Notes: generated by a model not told the origin, from the letters alone. A DNA stretch of 12,287 nt from Bacteroides sp. CAG:1076 (GCA_000436795.1 HF993179.1:1-12287); one strand, 5' to 3'. Positions 1-8,606 are shown, numbered from the stretch's first letter. A program made the numbers and translations.

Positions 1-888
1 GACCCGTATGCTCCGGGATTGGAAGGCGTAGCTGAAGAATTATACCACTGCGGTTTCGAAGGCGTAAACGTAACTTTCACTTCTGATATCAAAGAAGCGC
101 TGACTGGTGCTAAATATATCGTAAACTCAGGTGGTGCTGCTCGTAAAGCTGGTATGACTCGTGAAGACCTGCTGAAAGGTAACGCTGCTATCGCTGAAGA
201 ATTCGGTAAGAACGTAAAACAGTACTGCCCGGATGTAAAACACATCGTAGTTATCTTCAACCCGGCTGACATCACTGGTTTGATCACATTGCTGTACTCT
301 GGTTTGAAACCAAGTCAGGTTACTACTTTGGCTGCTTTGGACTCTACTCGTCTGCGCAGTGAATTGGCTAAACATTTCGGCGTATCTATGGACGCTGTTG
401 AAAACTGCCGTACTTACGGTGGCCACGGCGAACAGATGGCTGTATTCGCTTCTACTGCAAAAGTTAACGGCAAACCGTTGATCGACATGATCGGTACTGA
501 CGCTTTGACTAAAGAACAGTGGGCTGAAATCCAGCAGAAAGTAACAAAAGGTGGTGCTAACATCATCAACCTGCGTGGACGTTCTTCATTCCAGAGCCCG
601 GCATACGTTTCTATCGAAATGATTGGTGCTGCTATGGGTGGTAAAGCATTCCGCTGGCCGGCTGGTACTTACATTTCAAATGATAAGTACGATCACATCA
701 TGATGGCTTGGGAAACTTCAATTACTGCTGACGGTTGCCACTGCGCTGCTTTGAACGGTACTGCAGAAGAACAGGCTGCTTTGGATAAGAGCTATGCTCA
801 CTTGTGCGAATTGCGTGACGAAGTTATCGCAATGGGCGTTCTTCCAGCTATCTCTGAATGGAACAAACTGAACCCGAATATCAAATAA
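1..888 (+). CDS. mdh: Malate dehydrogenase, C-terminal part (5' end outside window)
   Basis: NAD-dependent malate dehydrogenase, interconverting malate and oxaloacetate in the cytoplasm. The reading frame is open from base 1 (first residues DPYAPG), so the true start lies upstream. The 295 visible residues suggest that only about 35-40 are missing, including the Rossmann glycine motif. The first visible Asp fits the acidic residue at the end of beta-2 that binds the NAD ribose. Numbering from that Asp, R48 and R54 in the ARKAGMTRED loop fit the substrate-binding arginines. NPAD with N87 follows, then LDSTRLR with D114 and R117, and YGGHGEQM with the catalytic H142. Codons are strongly biased to GCT, GGT, CGT, AAC and CTG/TTG, as expected of a highly expressed gene. 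It ends at TAA 886-888 just before a strong terminator, so it is not co-transcribed with the next gene. Family assignment is very secure, although the LDH/MDH split rests partly on remembered Bacteroides homologues. Confidence 0.95.
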   Translation, partial: DPYAPGLEGVAEELYHCGFEGVNVTFTSDIKEALTGAKYIVNSGGAARKAGMTREDLLKGNAAIAEEFGKNVKQYCPDVKHIVVIFNPADITGLITLLYSGLKPSQVTTLAALDSTRLRSELAKHFGVSMDAVENCRTYGGHGEQMAVFASTAKVNGKPLIDMIGTDALTKEQWAEIQQKVTKGGANIINLRGRSSFQSPAYVSIEMIGAAMGGKAFRWPAGTYISNDKYDHIMMAWETSITADGCHCAALNGTAEEQAALDKSYAHLCELRDEVIAMGVLPAISEWNKLNPNIK

Positions 889-907
889 TTTATATTTCGA
901 GTATAAC

Positions 908-942
908 AAAAAAGGAGATTGATTCGTCAATCTCCTTTTTTT
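908..942 (+). terminator. Rho-independent terminator of mdh
   Basis: A perfect 9-bp stem, GGAGATTGA (914-922) with TCAATCTCC (927-935), is closed by a TTCG tetraloop (923-926). An A-run on the left can pair with the T-run 936-942 on the right and extend the stem. It lies 19 nt after the mdh stop codon. UUCG loops are exceptionally stable, so termination should be efficient. The A-run on the left could also give some activity in the reverse direction, but no leftward gene ends here. Confidence 0.95.
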
Positions 943-1082
943 ATTGTGTCCAGATTTCACTGCTATTCCAAGAACTTTACTATTTACTTCTCGTACATAA
1001 TCAAAAGGGAAAAGTCAAAAGTTCCTCATTCAAAGTTTTTTAACTAAACAATGTGAACCTTCATTCCTCCAATTCCGTTGTA

Positions 1083-1090
1083 TAGATTTG
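1083..1090 (+). promoter_or_regulatory. Bacteroidetes-type -7 box for the PAP2 gene
   Basis: TAGATTTG is an exact match to the TAnnTTTG -7 element of the Bacteroidetes major sigma factor. It lies 22 nt before the ATG at 1113, which puts the transcription start near 1094-1098 and leaves a leader of about 15-20 nt. No good TTTG -33 element is seen 19-21 bp upstream (1059-1062 reads CTTC), so the promoter may be moderate or depend on other contacts. It follows a strong terminator, consistent with an independent transcript. Confidence 0.55.
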
Positions 1091-1112
1091 AATTCTTTTT
1101 ATAACGGATACT

Positions 1113-2690
1113 ATGAAATCAAGAACTTTCCTTCTCCTTTTCTGTCTGTCGTTCTGCAACATTTCCCTATATGCTCATCAGATGAATGATGAGTCTTCTT
1201 GCTACTTCAACGATTCAACAAGTAGTATCCCCCCGACTGAAAGGAAGATATATATAACTGCTCAAGAAAGTTTTAACAGAGAATTCTCGTATATGGGGAT
1301 TCCTTTTATCGTATCCGGGTTGATTGTCAAAAAGCAAAACAGTGATTTTCGTACACTACGCAATCGGTTCAAACCCGAATTTCATCACAAATATGACGAT
1401 TATACTCAATACGTTCCTCTTGCTGCAACCTGGGGATTAAAACTGGCTGGAGTACAAAGCCGCAGTTCCTGGAAAGAACTGGCTGTAAGCAATGTTTTCT
1501 CTGCTGCCTTGATGGCTGGATTTGTAAACACATTAAAATATACAACCAAGGAAACCCGCCCGGACAACACTTCAAACAATTCATTTCCTTCGGGACACAC
1601 AGCTACGGCTTTCATGTGCGCAACCATTCTTCACAAGGAATATGGTATGAAAAGTCCATGGTATAGTATAGGCGGCTACACACTGGCAGGACTAACCGGA
1701 GTAACACGTCAGCTAAACAACCGTCACTGGATTGGCGACGTACTGGTAGGTGCCGGCATTGGAATGATTTCTACAGATCTGGGATATTTTCTTTCAGACT
1801 TGATTTTTAAACAAAAGAATATAGACACATGGAGTTTAAATGCAGATTACAACCGCTATGATGCGCCTTCTTTCTTAAGTTTCAATATGGGTATTGCATC
1901 CGGTCCCTCCACATTACGAACTGCCGAATTGTACGATTCTGAAGGTGGATCTCCCCTCGGCATGCGCCTAAAAGTAGGAACAGCAACCGTGGTCAGCGTA
2001 GAAGGTGCCTACTTTTTCAATGCTTTCATCGGAGCCGGAGGACGTCTGAAAGTTGCCACCCTGCCCGTCATAGCGGATATACCAGCCGAAAACATGAAGA
2101 ACTTCGATATGGACAGCGACCTGCAAGAAGGTGCTCCGGTCAACATGTTCTTACTCGATGGATTAGAATCGGACCATCTTGGAATGCTTGATGTAGACTT
2201 AGGACTCTATTTCTCATACCCATTCAGCCGACATTTTCAAATTGGAAGCAAACTACTCGTAGGACGAAGAATGAATGCCAACTTTAAATTGAATTCCATT
2301 TGCCGTATTAATCCTCAGATATTCGACCGTGGTATTGTAAGCGAAGCGGCTTATAACCAATTCTATAAAGAGGACGTAGAATATTACATGCAACAGGAAG
2401 ATATCAGTCGTGATGAATTGTTGAATAGTAGTTTTGTAGATGATGACTTTCTGAGTATACGTAAAAGTTCAACATATAAAATCGGTACTGGAATATCGTT
2501 TACCTATCGATATAAAGAAGATGCCGCTTTCCGTTTGTACTGTGACTACGATTTTGCTTCTCCCCGCTTGACCTACGACCTGAAAAATTCATGGGTAGAC
2601 GGAGAAGGTAACCGGAATGTTCATTCATACACCAAGAGAACGCCAATGCACAACTTCACGTTTGGGGCTTCTATTGCTTTTGTTTTCTGA
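1113..2690 (+). CDS. PAP2-family phosphatase with C-terminal beta-barrel-like domain
   Basis: Predicted exported phosphatase of 525 residues. Residues 1-21 form a signal peptide (MKSR, a hydrophobic core, then SLYA). The complete PAP2/acid phosphatase signature follows: KX6RP at K142-P150, PSGH at 159-162, and RX5HX3D at R199, H205 and D209. The catalytic histidines H162 and H205 are present. Several hydrophobic stretches occur between about 60 and 230. From about 250 to 525 the protein shows alternating amphipathic strands, and it ends in IAFVF with a terminal Phe, typical of outer-membrane beta-barrels. PAP2 enzymes remove phosphate from lipids such as lipid A, undecaprenyl pyrophosphate or phosphatidate, or from soluble phosphate esters. 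The substrate cannot be told here; a lipid A or envelope-lipid phosphatase is one inference. The gene has its own -7 box and stands alone between mdh and dnaG. PAP2 assignment is secure; barrel and location are inferred. Confidence 0.85.
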   Translation: MKSRTFLLLFCLSFCNISLYAHQMNDESSCYFNDSTSSIPPTERKIYITAQESFNREFSYMGIPFIVSGLIVKKQNSDFRTLRNRFKPEFHHKYDDYTQYVPLAATWGLKLAGVQSRSSWKELAVSNVFSAALMAGFVNTLKYTTKETRPDNTSNNSFPSGHTATAFMCATILHKEYGMKSPWYSIGGYTLAGLTGVTRQLNNRHWIGDVLVGAGIGMISTDLGYFLSDLIFKQKNIDTWSLNADYNRYDAPSFLSFNMGIASGPSTLRTAELYDSEGGSPLGMRLKVGTATVVSVEGAYFFNAFIGAGGRLKVATLPVIADIPAENMKNFDMDSDLQEGAPVNMFLLDGLESDHLGMLDVDLGLYFSYPFSRHFQIGSKLLVGRRMNANFKLNSICRINPQIFDRGIVSEAAYNQFYKEDVEYYMQQEDISRDELLNSSFVDDDFLSIRKSSTYKIGTGISFTYRYKEDAAFRLYCDYDFASPRLTYDLKNSWVDGEGNRNVHSYTKRTPMHNFTFGASIAFVF

Positions 2691-2754
2691 CGCTTATCAC
2701 CCCTGCTGAAGACATCATATAGCTCTTATCCGACAAAGAGGCATACAGAAAGTC

Positions 2755-2786
2755 ATTGCACATTATAGTTATTTTTATTATTTTCG
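2755..2786 (+). promoter_or_regulatory. Possible dnaG promoter
   Basis: ATTG (2755-2758) and TATTTTCG (2779-2786) each differ by one base from the Bacteroidetes -33 TTTG and -7 TAnnTTTG elements. They are separated by 20 bp, the usual spacing. The ATG at 2796 is only 9 nt beyond the -7 box, so the mRNA would have almost no leader. The 105-bp gap after the PAP2 gene holds no clear terminator, so read-through from 1083 is an alternative. The call is weak. Confidence 0.3.
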
Positions 2787-2795
2787 CCTCTTGAT

Positions 2796-4991
2796 ATGAT
2801 AGACCAAGCCACCATAGACCGCATACTCGATGCCGCACAAATTGTAGACGTGGTATCCGAATTTGTTACTCTCCGACGTAGAGGAGTAAACTATATCGGA
2901 CTGTGTCCTTTCCACAACGAAAAAACTCCATCTTTCAGTGTTTCACCGAGCAAAGGACTCTGTAAATGTTTCAGTTGTGGGAAAGGAGGTAATGTTGTTC
3001 ATTTCATCATGGAACATGAACAGCTTTCGTATTACGAAGCATTGAAATGGCTTGCCCGAAAATATAACATTGAAGTTAAGGAACGTGAACTGACCAACGA
3101 AGAAAAACAAGCACAAAGCCTGCGCGAAAGTTTGTTTGTTGTCAATCAGTTTGCATCCGATTATTTTCAAGATGTTCTCCATAACAACATCGACGGCCAG
3201 CGTATTGGTATGACCTATCTGCGCGGCCGTGGTTTCCGCGACGACATCATCAAGAAATTCCAACTGGGATATAGTACAGACAGCCCCGATGCATTGGCGA
3301 AAGCCGCCCTGCAAAAGGGTTACAAAGAGGAATTTCTGTTGAAGACGGGACTGTGTTACCGCAAAGACAACGGAACACTGCACGACCGTTTCTGGGGACG
3401 TGTAATATTTCCCGTACATACACTGTCGGGAAAAGTCGTAGCCTTTGGCGGACGTGTATTAAGTTCTGCAACCAAGAACGTACAAATGAAGTACGTTAAC
3501 TCGCCAGAATCGGAAATCTATCATAAGAGTCGTGAGCTTTATGGTATTTATTTCGCCAAACAGGCAATTGTCCGTCAGGATCGTTGTTTCTTGGTCGAAG
3601 GATATACCGACGTTATCTCTATGCACCAGAGCGGAATAGAAAACGTAGTAGCCTCATCGGGTACGGCACTGACCGCCGACCAGATACGACTGATTCATCG
3701 GTTTACAAACAATATAACTGTACTTTATGACGGTGACGGAGCCGGCATCAAAGCCAGCATCCGCGGTATCGACATGCTGCTGGAGGAAGGCATGAACATC
3801 AAGGTCTGCCTTTTGCCCGACGGTGACGACCCGGACAGCTTTGCCCGAAAGCATAATGCAACCGACTATCAGGCGTATATTAATGATCATGAAGTCGACT
3901 TTATCCGCTTCAAGACCAACCTGCTTATGGAAGAGGCGGGTAAAGATCCTATCAAGCGTGCCTCGCTGATTTCGAGCATCGTAAAAAGTATTTCAGTAAT
4001 TCCTGATGCTATCGTACGTTCAGTATATATACGCGAGTGCAGCCAACTGCTACAAATGGAGGAAAAGATCCTGGTAGAAGCTACTGCCAAGCTGATAGAA
4101 CAGGCAAGAGAAAACAAATTCAAGGAAGAACAACGCAAACAATATCGGGAAAAGCAGCTGGCTTCTGGAGCATCGAACGTCAACAAGCCGATCGCTTCTA
4201 CTTCTTCTACTCCCGAACCGTATGGAACTACAGGAGAAGTTTCTCCTTTTGCAACAGCCAGCGACATTCCCCTTCCCCCTCCTCCTGCTGAAAATATTGG
4301 GGAAAGTGGAATCTTAACCGACTTACCTCCTGTTGAAACAATGGGACAAGAGAGTGTGCCTTCGCCTGTTCCTGATGAAATTCCGGCTGATACCTACAAT
4401 TCGTATATTCCAACCGAAGGGAATGAACAGAAAGTCTTTTACGCCAAGGAAGAAGACCTGATGCGCATGATTGTACGATATGGTGAAAAGATTATGTGCT
4501 ATATGGAAGATGAAAACGGAGAACAGCAACCGCTTACCGTAACCGAATACATAGCAGAAGGATTAAAGGAAGACGAATTGCAGTTCCATGTTGCGCTTCA
4601 TCGCCGGATGCTGAAAGAAGCAGAAATGCACATCCACGATGAGAACTTTACGGCTGAACATTATTTCATCGCACATCCCGTACCTGAAATCAGCAAAGCA
4701 GCCGTCGACCTGGCCAGCGACCGCTATCAGCTTAGCAAGTATCATTCCAAAGGACAGAAAATCATCACTGATGAAGAACGCCTGCATGAACTGGTACCCC
4801 GACTGCTACTTGATTTTAAATTATCCATTGTAGATGAAGAAATGAAACATACGCTTCAGGCACTTGCCAATCCGGAGATAGCCAATGACCCGCAACGCTG
4901 CATGGAAGTGATGAAACATTACAAAGAACTGCACGAAACACAGAGCATCATGGCTCAGCGTGCCGGCGACCGCGTGGTATTGAAAATATAA
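2796..4991 (+). CDS. dnaG: DNA primase DnaG
   Basis: Primase that lays down RNA primers at the replication fork for DNA polymerase and docks on the replicative helicase DnaB. The CHC2 zinc domain has ligands C37 and H40 (CPFHNEKTPSF) and C58 and C61 (CFSCGKGG). The catalytic core carries the RFWGRVIFPV and FGGR motifs. The TOPRIM centre has LVEGYTD with E268, then YDGDGAG with D312 and D314, and PDGDDPD at 341-347. A Pro/Ser/Thr/Glu-rich linker follows from about 435 to 545, then a mostly helical C-terminal region (about 545-731) that fits the helicase-binding position. The length of 731 exceeds the roughly 580-600 of E. coli or Bacillus enzymes, mainly because of the linker. The ATG at 2796 is right because the zinc-domain N-terminus aligns with family starts. 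The gene runs convergent to the leftward operon, with 17 bp between stop codons. Confidence 0.97.
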   Translation: MIDQATIDRILDAAQIVDVVSEFVTLRRRGVNYIGLCPFHNEKTPSFSVSPSKGLCKCFSCGKGGNVVHFIMEHEQLSYYEALKWLARKYNIEVKERELTNEEKQAQSLRESLFVVNQFASDYFQDVLHNNIDGQRIGMTYLRGRGFRDDIIKKFQLGYSTDSPDALAKAALQKGYKEEFLLKTGLCYRKDNGTLHDRFWGRVIFPVHTLSGKVVAFGGRVLSSATKNVQMKYVNSPESEIYHKSRELYGIYFAKQAIVRQDRCFLVEGYTDVISMHQSGIENVVASSGTALTADQIRLIHRFTNNITVLYDGDGAGIKASIRGIDMLLEEGMNIKVCLLPDGDDPDSFARKHNATDYQAYINDHEVDFIRFKTNLLMEEAGKDPIKRASLISSIVKSISVIPDAIVRSVYIRECSQLLQMEEKILVEATAKLIEQARENKFKEEQRKQYREKQLASGASNVNKPIASTSSTPEPYGTTGEVSPFATASDIPLPPPPAENIGESGILTDLPPVETMGQESVPSPVPDEIPADTYNSYIPTEGNEQKVFYAKEEDLMRMIVRYGEKIMCYMEDENGEQQPLTVTEYIAEGLKEDELQFHVALHRRMLKEAEMHIHDENFTAEHYFIAHPVPEISKAAVDLASDRYQLSKYHSKGQKIITDEERLHELVPRLLLDFKLSIVDEEMKHTLQALANPEIANDPQRCMEVMKHYKELHETQSIMAQRAGDRVVLKI

Positions 4992-5008
4992 TCTTCTCTG
5001 CCATCTTC

Positions 5009-5815
5009 TTAAAAAGAGTTGGTTGCATCAATCCCCAGCTGTCTCAATATGAGAACAATTTCATCGAACTTTTTCACCGGGACTCTTTCTATCGGATAGC
5101 AGTGATAAGCTAAATCGGCATCCAGCAACTCGATGAAGGAGATAAACTCGCGACTCACAAAAGGTGCTGACGTGAAATTAACCTTCCGAAGGTCTGAATA
5201 AGCAAATTTTACAGGTTCATCTTCATCCGGCCGCAGCAAGACCATTTCTTGCGGTTCCAGCTTCAGTGCATACTGGCAAGAAATACCCTGATAAAGTGTA
5301 GATAATGAAAGTCCTACATGTGCTATTCCTATTAACGACACTAAAAGTCCCGCCAGCCATACATGAGGAGTTGCAAAAATCATCCAACATGCCCCAAAGA
5401 AAATAAACAGCCCAAACAACAACTCAAAAATTCCCCACCTGCGACGCGAACGCATTTTCTTTGAAAACTCATCATAAGTACGAATTGCCGACAGGCTATC
5501 CACCTGCTTGAAGGGAGTTTCATAATTGGTAAAAGGAATCTTCCGTGCCAGCAGATATTGCACAATCCAAGCCGGATTCAGGCGAAGCCCCATATTCAAC
5601 CACATGCCTTGCAGTTGCGTTCCACGTACAAAACCCGACTTCAAGGTAAAGATAAACACACCCAATCCATACAGGCAACGCCAATAAGGTTTGCATTTAC
5701 TGGGACGAGGCTTATAGTATTGCATAAATGTAAAACCAGCCACCTCTTCCACATTCACATGTTTGCGTTTTAACCAGCGTTCCACCTTGTACGTTTCCTC
5801 TTCTGTCAGTGCCAT
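5009..5815 (-). CDS. Unrecognised membrane protein, two central TM helices
   Basis: A 268-residue protein that I do not recognise as a named family. Residues 1-125 are a soluble, charged and aromatic-rich region that starts MALTEEETYKVERWL. Two strong hydrophobic segments lie at about 128-149 (FELLFGLFIFFGACWMIF) and 152-174 (WLAGLLVSLIGIAHVG), preceded by the positive cluster KKMRSRRR. By the positive-inside rule both ends face the cytoplasm. Residues 180-268 look like an alpha/beta domain (YALKLEPQEMVLLRP, then strand-rich sequence and a final helix). This recalls small bacterial PH-like or YcxB-like membrane modules, but that is only an impression. There are no catalytic motifs. It is the last gene of the leftward cluster, 21 nt after recG, with the purine-rich AAGAAGAAAG before its ATG. 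The start is the only ATG near the recG stop. Confidence 0.75.
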   Translation of the reverse strand: MALTEEETYKVERWLKRKHVNVEEVAGFTFMQYYKPRPSKCKPYWRCLYGLGVFIFTLKSGFVRGTQLQGMWLNMGLRLNPAWIVQYLLARKIPFTNYETPFKQVDSLSAIRTYDEFSKKMRSRRRWGIFELLFGLFIFFGACWMIFATPHVWLAGLLVSLIGIAHVGLSLSTLYQGISCQYALKLEPQEMVLLRPDEDEPVKFAYSDLRKVNFTSAPFVSREFISFIELLDADLAYHCYPIERVPVKKFDEIVLILRQLGIDATNSF

Positions 5816-5836
5816 AACGCTTTCTTCTTAAATGTA

Positions 5837-7936
5837 CTACGAAATAACCGACCAGTTCACATTCTTTTTACGAAGCTCCTTCAACTGCTGCCATACAATA
5901 GCATTTTCCGGATGTTCCCCATTCGGATCGGCATCGAGCAGTCGTTCAGCTATCTCACGCACATACTGCAAGAGTTGTCCGTCGCGGGCGATATCGGCTA
6001 TCTTCAAATCGAATGCCACACCACTCTGCTGTGTTCCTTCCAAATCACCCGGACCACGTAACTTCAAATCGGCTTCTGCAATCTCAAAACCATCGTTTGT
6101 CTGCACCATGATTTCAATACGCTTGCGCGTTTCTTCCGTCAACTTATAGCCGGTAACCAGAATACAATACGACTGATCAGCTCCACGTCCTACACGTCCG
6201 CGCAACTGATGCAACTGCGACAAGCCGAAACGTTCCGCATTCTCTATCACCATGACCGAGGCATTGGGTACGTTCACTCCTACCTCAATCACCGTAGTGG
6301 CTACCATAATCTGAGTTTCGTTTGCAAGAAAACGCTGCATCTCCTCATCTTTCTCTGCCGGCTTCATCTTGCCATGTACCTTACTTACCTTATATTCAGG
6401 AAACTCTTCACAAATATGCATATACCCGTCTTCCAGGTTCTTGATATCCATCTTCTCACTTTCCTGAATCAACGGATATACAATATAGGCCTGACGCCCT
6501 TCCTGTATCTGCTTCCGTATGAAAGCATACATCGAAGCACGGCGATTATCAAACTGATGAACAGTCTGAATGGGCTTTCTACCGGGAGGAAGCTCATCGA
6601 TGACGGACACATCGAGATCGCCATACAGTGTCATGGCAAGCGTACGAGGGATAGGAGTCGCCGTCATTACCAGTACATGAGGCGGACAAGTGTTCTTCGC
6701 CCACAACTTGGCACGCTGAGCTACTCCGAAACGATGCTGCTCGTCTATCACTACCAGTCCCAACGAAGAAAAGTTAACCGTATCTTCTATCACCGCATGA
6801 GTGCCGATTAGAATCTGTACATCTCCCGTTACCAAATCTTTCAATATAGCTTCCCGGCGTTTTCCCTTTATATTTCCCGTTAACAATTCTACCCTTACAT
6901 TCATACCTGCAAGGAAGCGGCATATCGTTTCATAATGCTGGGTTGCAAGAATTTCCGTCGGCGCCATCATACAAGCCTGATAACCATTATCCAAGGCTAT
7001 CAGCATAGTCATTAAGGCTACAAGTGTCTTTCCGCTACCCACATCTCCTTGCAACAGCCGGTTCATCTGACGCCCGCTACCCATGTCACGCCGCATCTCC
7101 TTGATAACCCGCTTTTGAGCTCCTGTAAGCTGAAAGGGAAGGTTTTGAGAATAAAAGGTATTGAAAATCTCTCCTACCCGTCCGAATACCAGTCCGCGGA
7201 ATTTATTTCTTCTTTCTTTAGTGTAACGAAGAATGTTAAGCTGCACATAAAACAACTCTTCAAACTTCAGACGATACTGTGCTTTCCGAAGTAAATCGGG
7301 ATTCTGGGGAAAATGAATGTTATAGAGTGCATCCGTAAGCGACATCAAACGATGCTGTGCCACCAGTTGCGGACTGAGAGTTTCTTCTATAATGTCTTTC
7401 TGAAGTGCTCCGAAAAGATTCTTCATCAGCTTCTCCAGCGCATGCGAATTGAGATTGCTGCGCTTCATCTTCTCGGTAGTATTGTAATACGGCTGAAGCC
7501 CCATCGACGAAAGAGTAAGTTCCTCCGCCGGATCAATATCGGGATGAGCAATGTTTATTCGCCCATTGAAGACTGTAGGTTTTCCAAATACGATATATTC
7601 TTCATTGGCCTTATATTTACCCATAACGAATTTCAGCCCTTGAAACCATACCAAGTCGACGATTCCCGTTCCGTCGGAAAAGTGTCCGACAAGGCGCCGC
7701 TGACGACCTTCTCCAATGGTTTCGAAACTAAGAACCTTACCCTTCAACTGAATATAAGGCATATTTCCGTCTATCTCATGGATATAATACAGACGACTAC
7801 GGTCGACATACTTGTAAGGGAAATAATACAGCAAGTCCCGAAAGGAATAGATATTCAGTTCCTTGTTCAGTATCGCCGCACGCTGCGGTCCTACCCCCTG
7901 CAAATATTTTATGTCACGCGTAAATAAATCGAACAT
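5837..7936 (-). CDS. recG: ATP-dependent DNA helicase RecG
   Basis: Superfamily 2 translocase that regresses stalled replication forks and drives branch migration of Holliday junctions and R/D-loops during repair. All parts are present in 699 residues, against 693 in E. coli. The N-terminal wedge and OB-fold region opens with YLQGVGPQRA (11-20). Walker A is GDVGSGKT (297-304, K303) and the Walker B box is DEQH (398-401). Motif III is TATPIPR (425-431). The VATTVIEVGVNVPNA segment is followed by motif VI, QLRGRVGR (577-584). The C-terminal RecG signature LKLRGPGDLEGTQQSG lies at 624-639. The ATG at 7936 follows the ispD stop by only 4 nt, which suggests translational coupling. The gene appears intact and functional. 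Confidence 0.97.
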   Translation of the reverse strand: MFDLFTRDIKYLQGVGPQRAAILNKELNIYSFRDLLYYFPYKYVDRSRLYYIHEIDGNMPYIQLKGKVLSFETIGEGRQRRLVGHFSDGTGIVDLVWFQGLKFVMGKYKANEEYIVFGKPTVFNGRINIAHPDIDPAEELTLSSMGLQPYYNTTEKMKRSNLNSHALEKLMKNLFGALQKDIIEETLSPQLVAQHRLMSLTDALYNIHFPQNPDLLRKAQYRLKFEELFYVQLNILRYTKERRNKFRGLVFGRVGEIFNTFYSQNLPFQLTGAQKRVIKEMRRDMGSGRQMNRLLQGDVGSGKTLVALMTMLIALDNGYQACMMAPTEILATQHYETICRFLAGMNVRVELLTGNIKGKRREAILKDLVTGDVQILIGTHAVIEDTVNFSSLGLVVIDEQHRFGVAQRAKLWAKNTCPPHVLVMTATPIPRTLAMTLYGDLDVSVIDELPPGRKPIQTVHQFDNRRASMYAFIRKQIQEGRQAYIVYPLIQESEKMDIKNLEDGYMHICEEFPEYKVSKVHGKMKPAEKDEEMQRFLANETQIMVATTVIEVGVNVPNASVMVIENAERFGLSQLHQLRGRVGRGADQSYCILVTGYKLTEETRKRIEIMVQTNDGFEIAEADLKLRGPGDLEGTQQSGVAFDLKIADIARDGQLLQYVREIAERLLDADPNGEHPENAIVWQQLKELRKKNVNWSVIS

Positions 7937-7940
7937 TTAT

Positions 7941-8606
7941 TTAAACCAAAACTTCAGCAACCTTTAAATCGAACGGAGTCGTGAGCTTAATGTTTTCACG
8001 GTTTCCCGGCACCAGATATACCGGATGCCCCAAAGCCTCTACAACCGAAGCATCATCTGTAAAGGCAGAAGTATACGGCTGTCCGTATGCCTGCTTCAAC
8101 AAAGAAGCAGTAAACACCTGAGGAGTCTGAACCAGTTTATAACGGTCGCGCGGTACAGTCACGCTCTGCTCATCTGTTTCCAGCCGGCGTACAGTTTCTA
8201 CGACGCCGATAACCGGAATGACTGCTTGCTTTTCGCGTACTGCATCGTAACAGGCAGTAATCACTTCCTGCGACACAAATGGGCGAACTCCGTCGTGTAC
8301 TCCTACAAGGCTGTCCGCATCGTCTACCAGAGCCAGTCCGTTCTTTACAGAATGAAAACGGGTTTCTCCCCCATCGGCAATACGATGCGGCAATGTAAAC
8401 CCGTATTTTAAACAAAGATGCTTCCAGTAGTCCTGCTGGTCTGCCGGAAGCACCAATATGATATTTATATGCTCATCGTAGGCATGAAAGACTTCCAGTG
8501 TACGCATCAGGACAGGTTTCCCCTTAATTGGAAGAAACTGTTTGGGAATATCTCCTCCCATACGTAAACCTTTGCCACCTGCTACGACAATGATATATTT
8601 CTTCAT
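7941..8606 (-). CDS. ispD: 2-C-methyl-D-erythritol 4-phosphate cytidylyltransferase IspD
   Basis: Transfers CMP from CTP to 2-C-methyl-D-erythritol 4-phosphate, the third step of the MEP route to isoprenoids, in the cytoplasm. It has 221 residues, slightly shorter than the 236 of the E. coli enzyme. The nucleotide-binding loop [17 protein letters not shown] (10-26) carries R15 and K22. GGETRFHSV (79-87) and HDGVRPF (104-110, D105) form the CTP and metal site. TPQVF (161-165), TDDASVVE (183-190) and [10 protein letters not shown] (205-214) complete the family pattern. The start codon overlaps the preceding DJ-1-family stop in TGATG, and recG begins 4 nt after its own stop. The related ribitol-phosphate cytidylyltransferase family (TarI) has the same fold. 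The close fit to IspD motifs and the absence of teichoic acid genes favour IspD. Confidence 0.93.
   Translation of the reverse strand: MKKYIIVVAGGKGLRMGGDIPKQFLPIKGKPVLMRTLEVFHAYDEHINIILVLPADQQDYWKHLCLKYGFTLPHRIADGGETRFHSVKNGLALVDDADSLVGVHDGVRPFVSQEVITACYDAVREKQAVIPVIGVVETVRRLETDEQSVTVPRDRYKLVQTPQVFTASLLKQAYGQPYTSAFTDDASVVEALGHPVYLVPGNRENIKLTTPFDLKVAEVLV

Noticed and set aside
858..1043. 61-residue frame starting inside mdh and crossing the terminator
   Set aside because: It reads through the strong terminator hairpin and has low-complexity Phe/Ser/Leu sequence. No start signal was seen.
2723..2740. Small hairpin CTCTT...AAGAG before dnaG
   Set aside because: Only 5 bp with an 8-nt loop and no T-run. 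Too weak to call a terminator after the PAP2 gene.
5008..5034. Possible leftward terminator at the end of the operon (GGATTG/CAACC on the minus strand followed by a T-run)
   Set aside because: The stem is five pairs with a bulge and a 3-nt loop, lies inside the last codons, and the T-run starts several bases away. Not supported well enough to list.
6209..6811. 200-residue open frame on the plus strand inside recG
   Set aside because: It lies wholly antisense to recG, whose motifs are intact across it. The translation shows no family pattern and no start signal, so it is a shadow.
7313..7927. 204-residue plus-strand frame opposite the start of recG
   Set aside because: Antisense to the conserved N-terminal part of RecG. 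Its composition follows the complementary strand and it has no recognisable domain.
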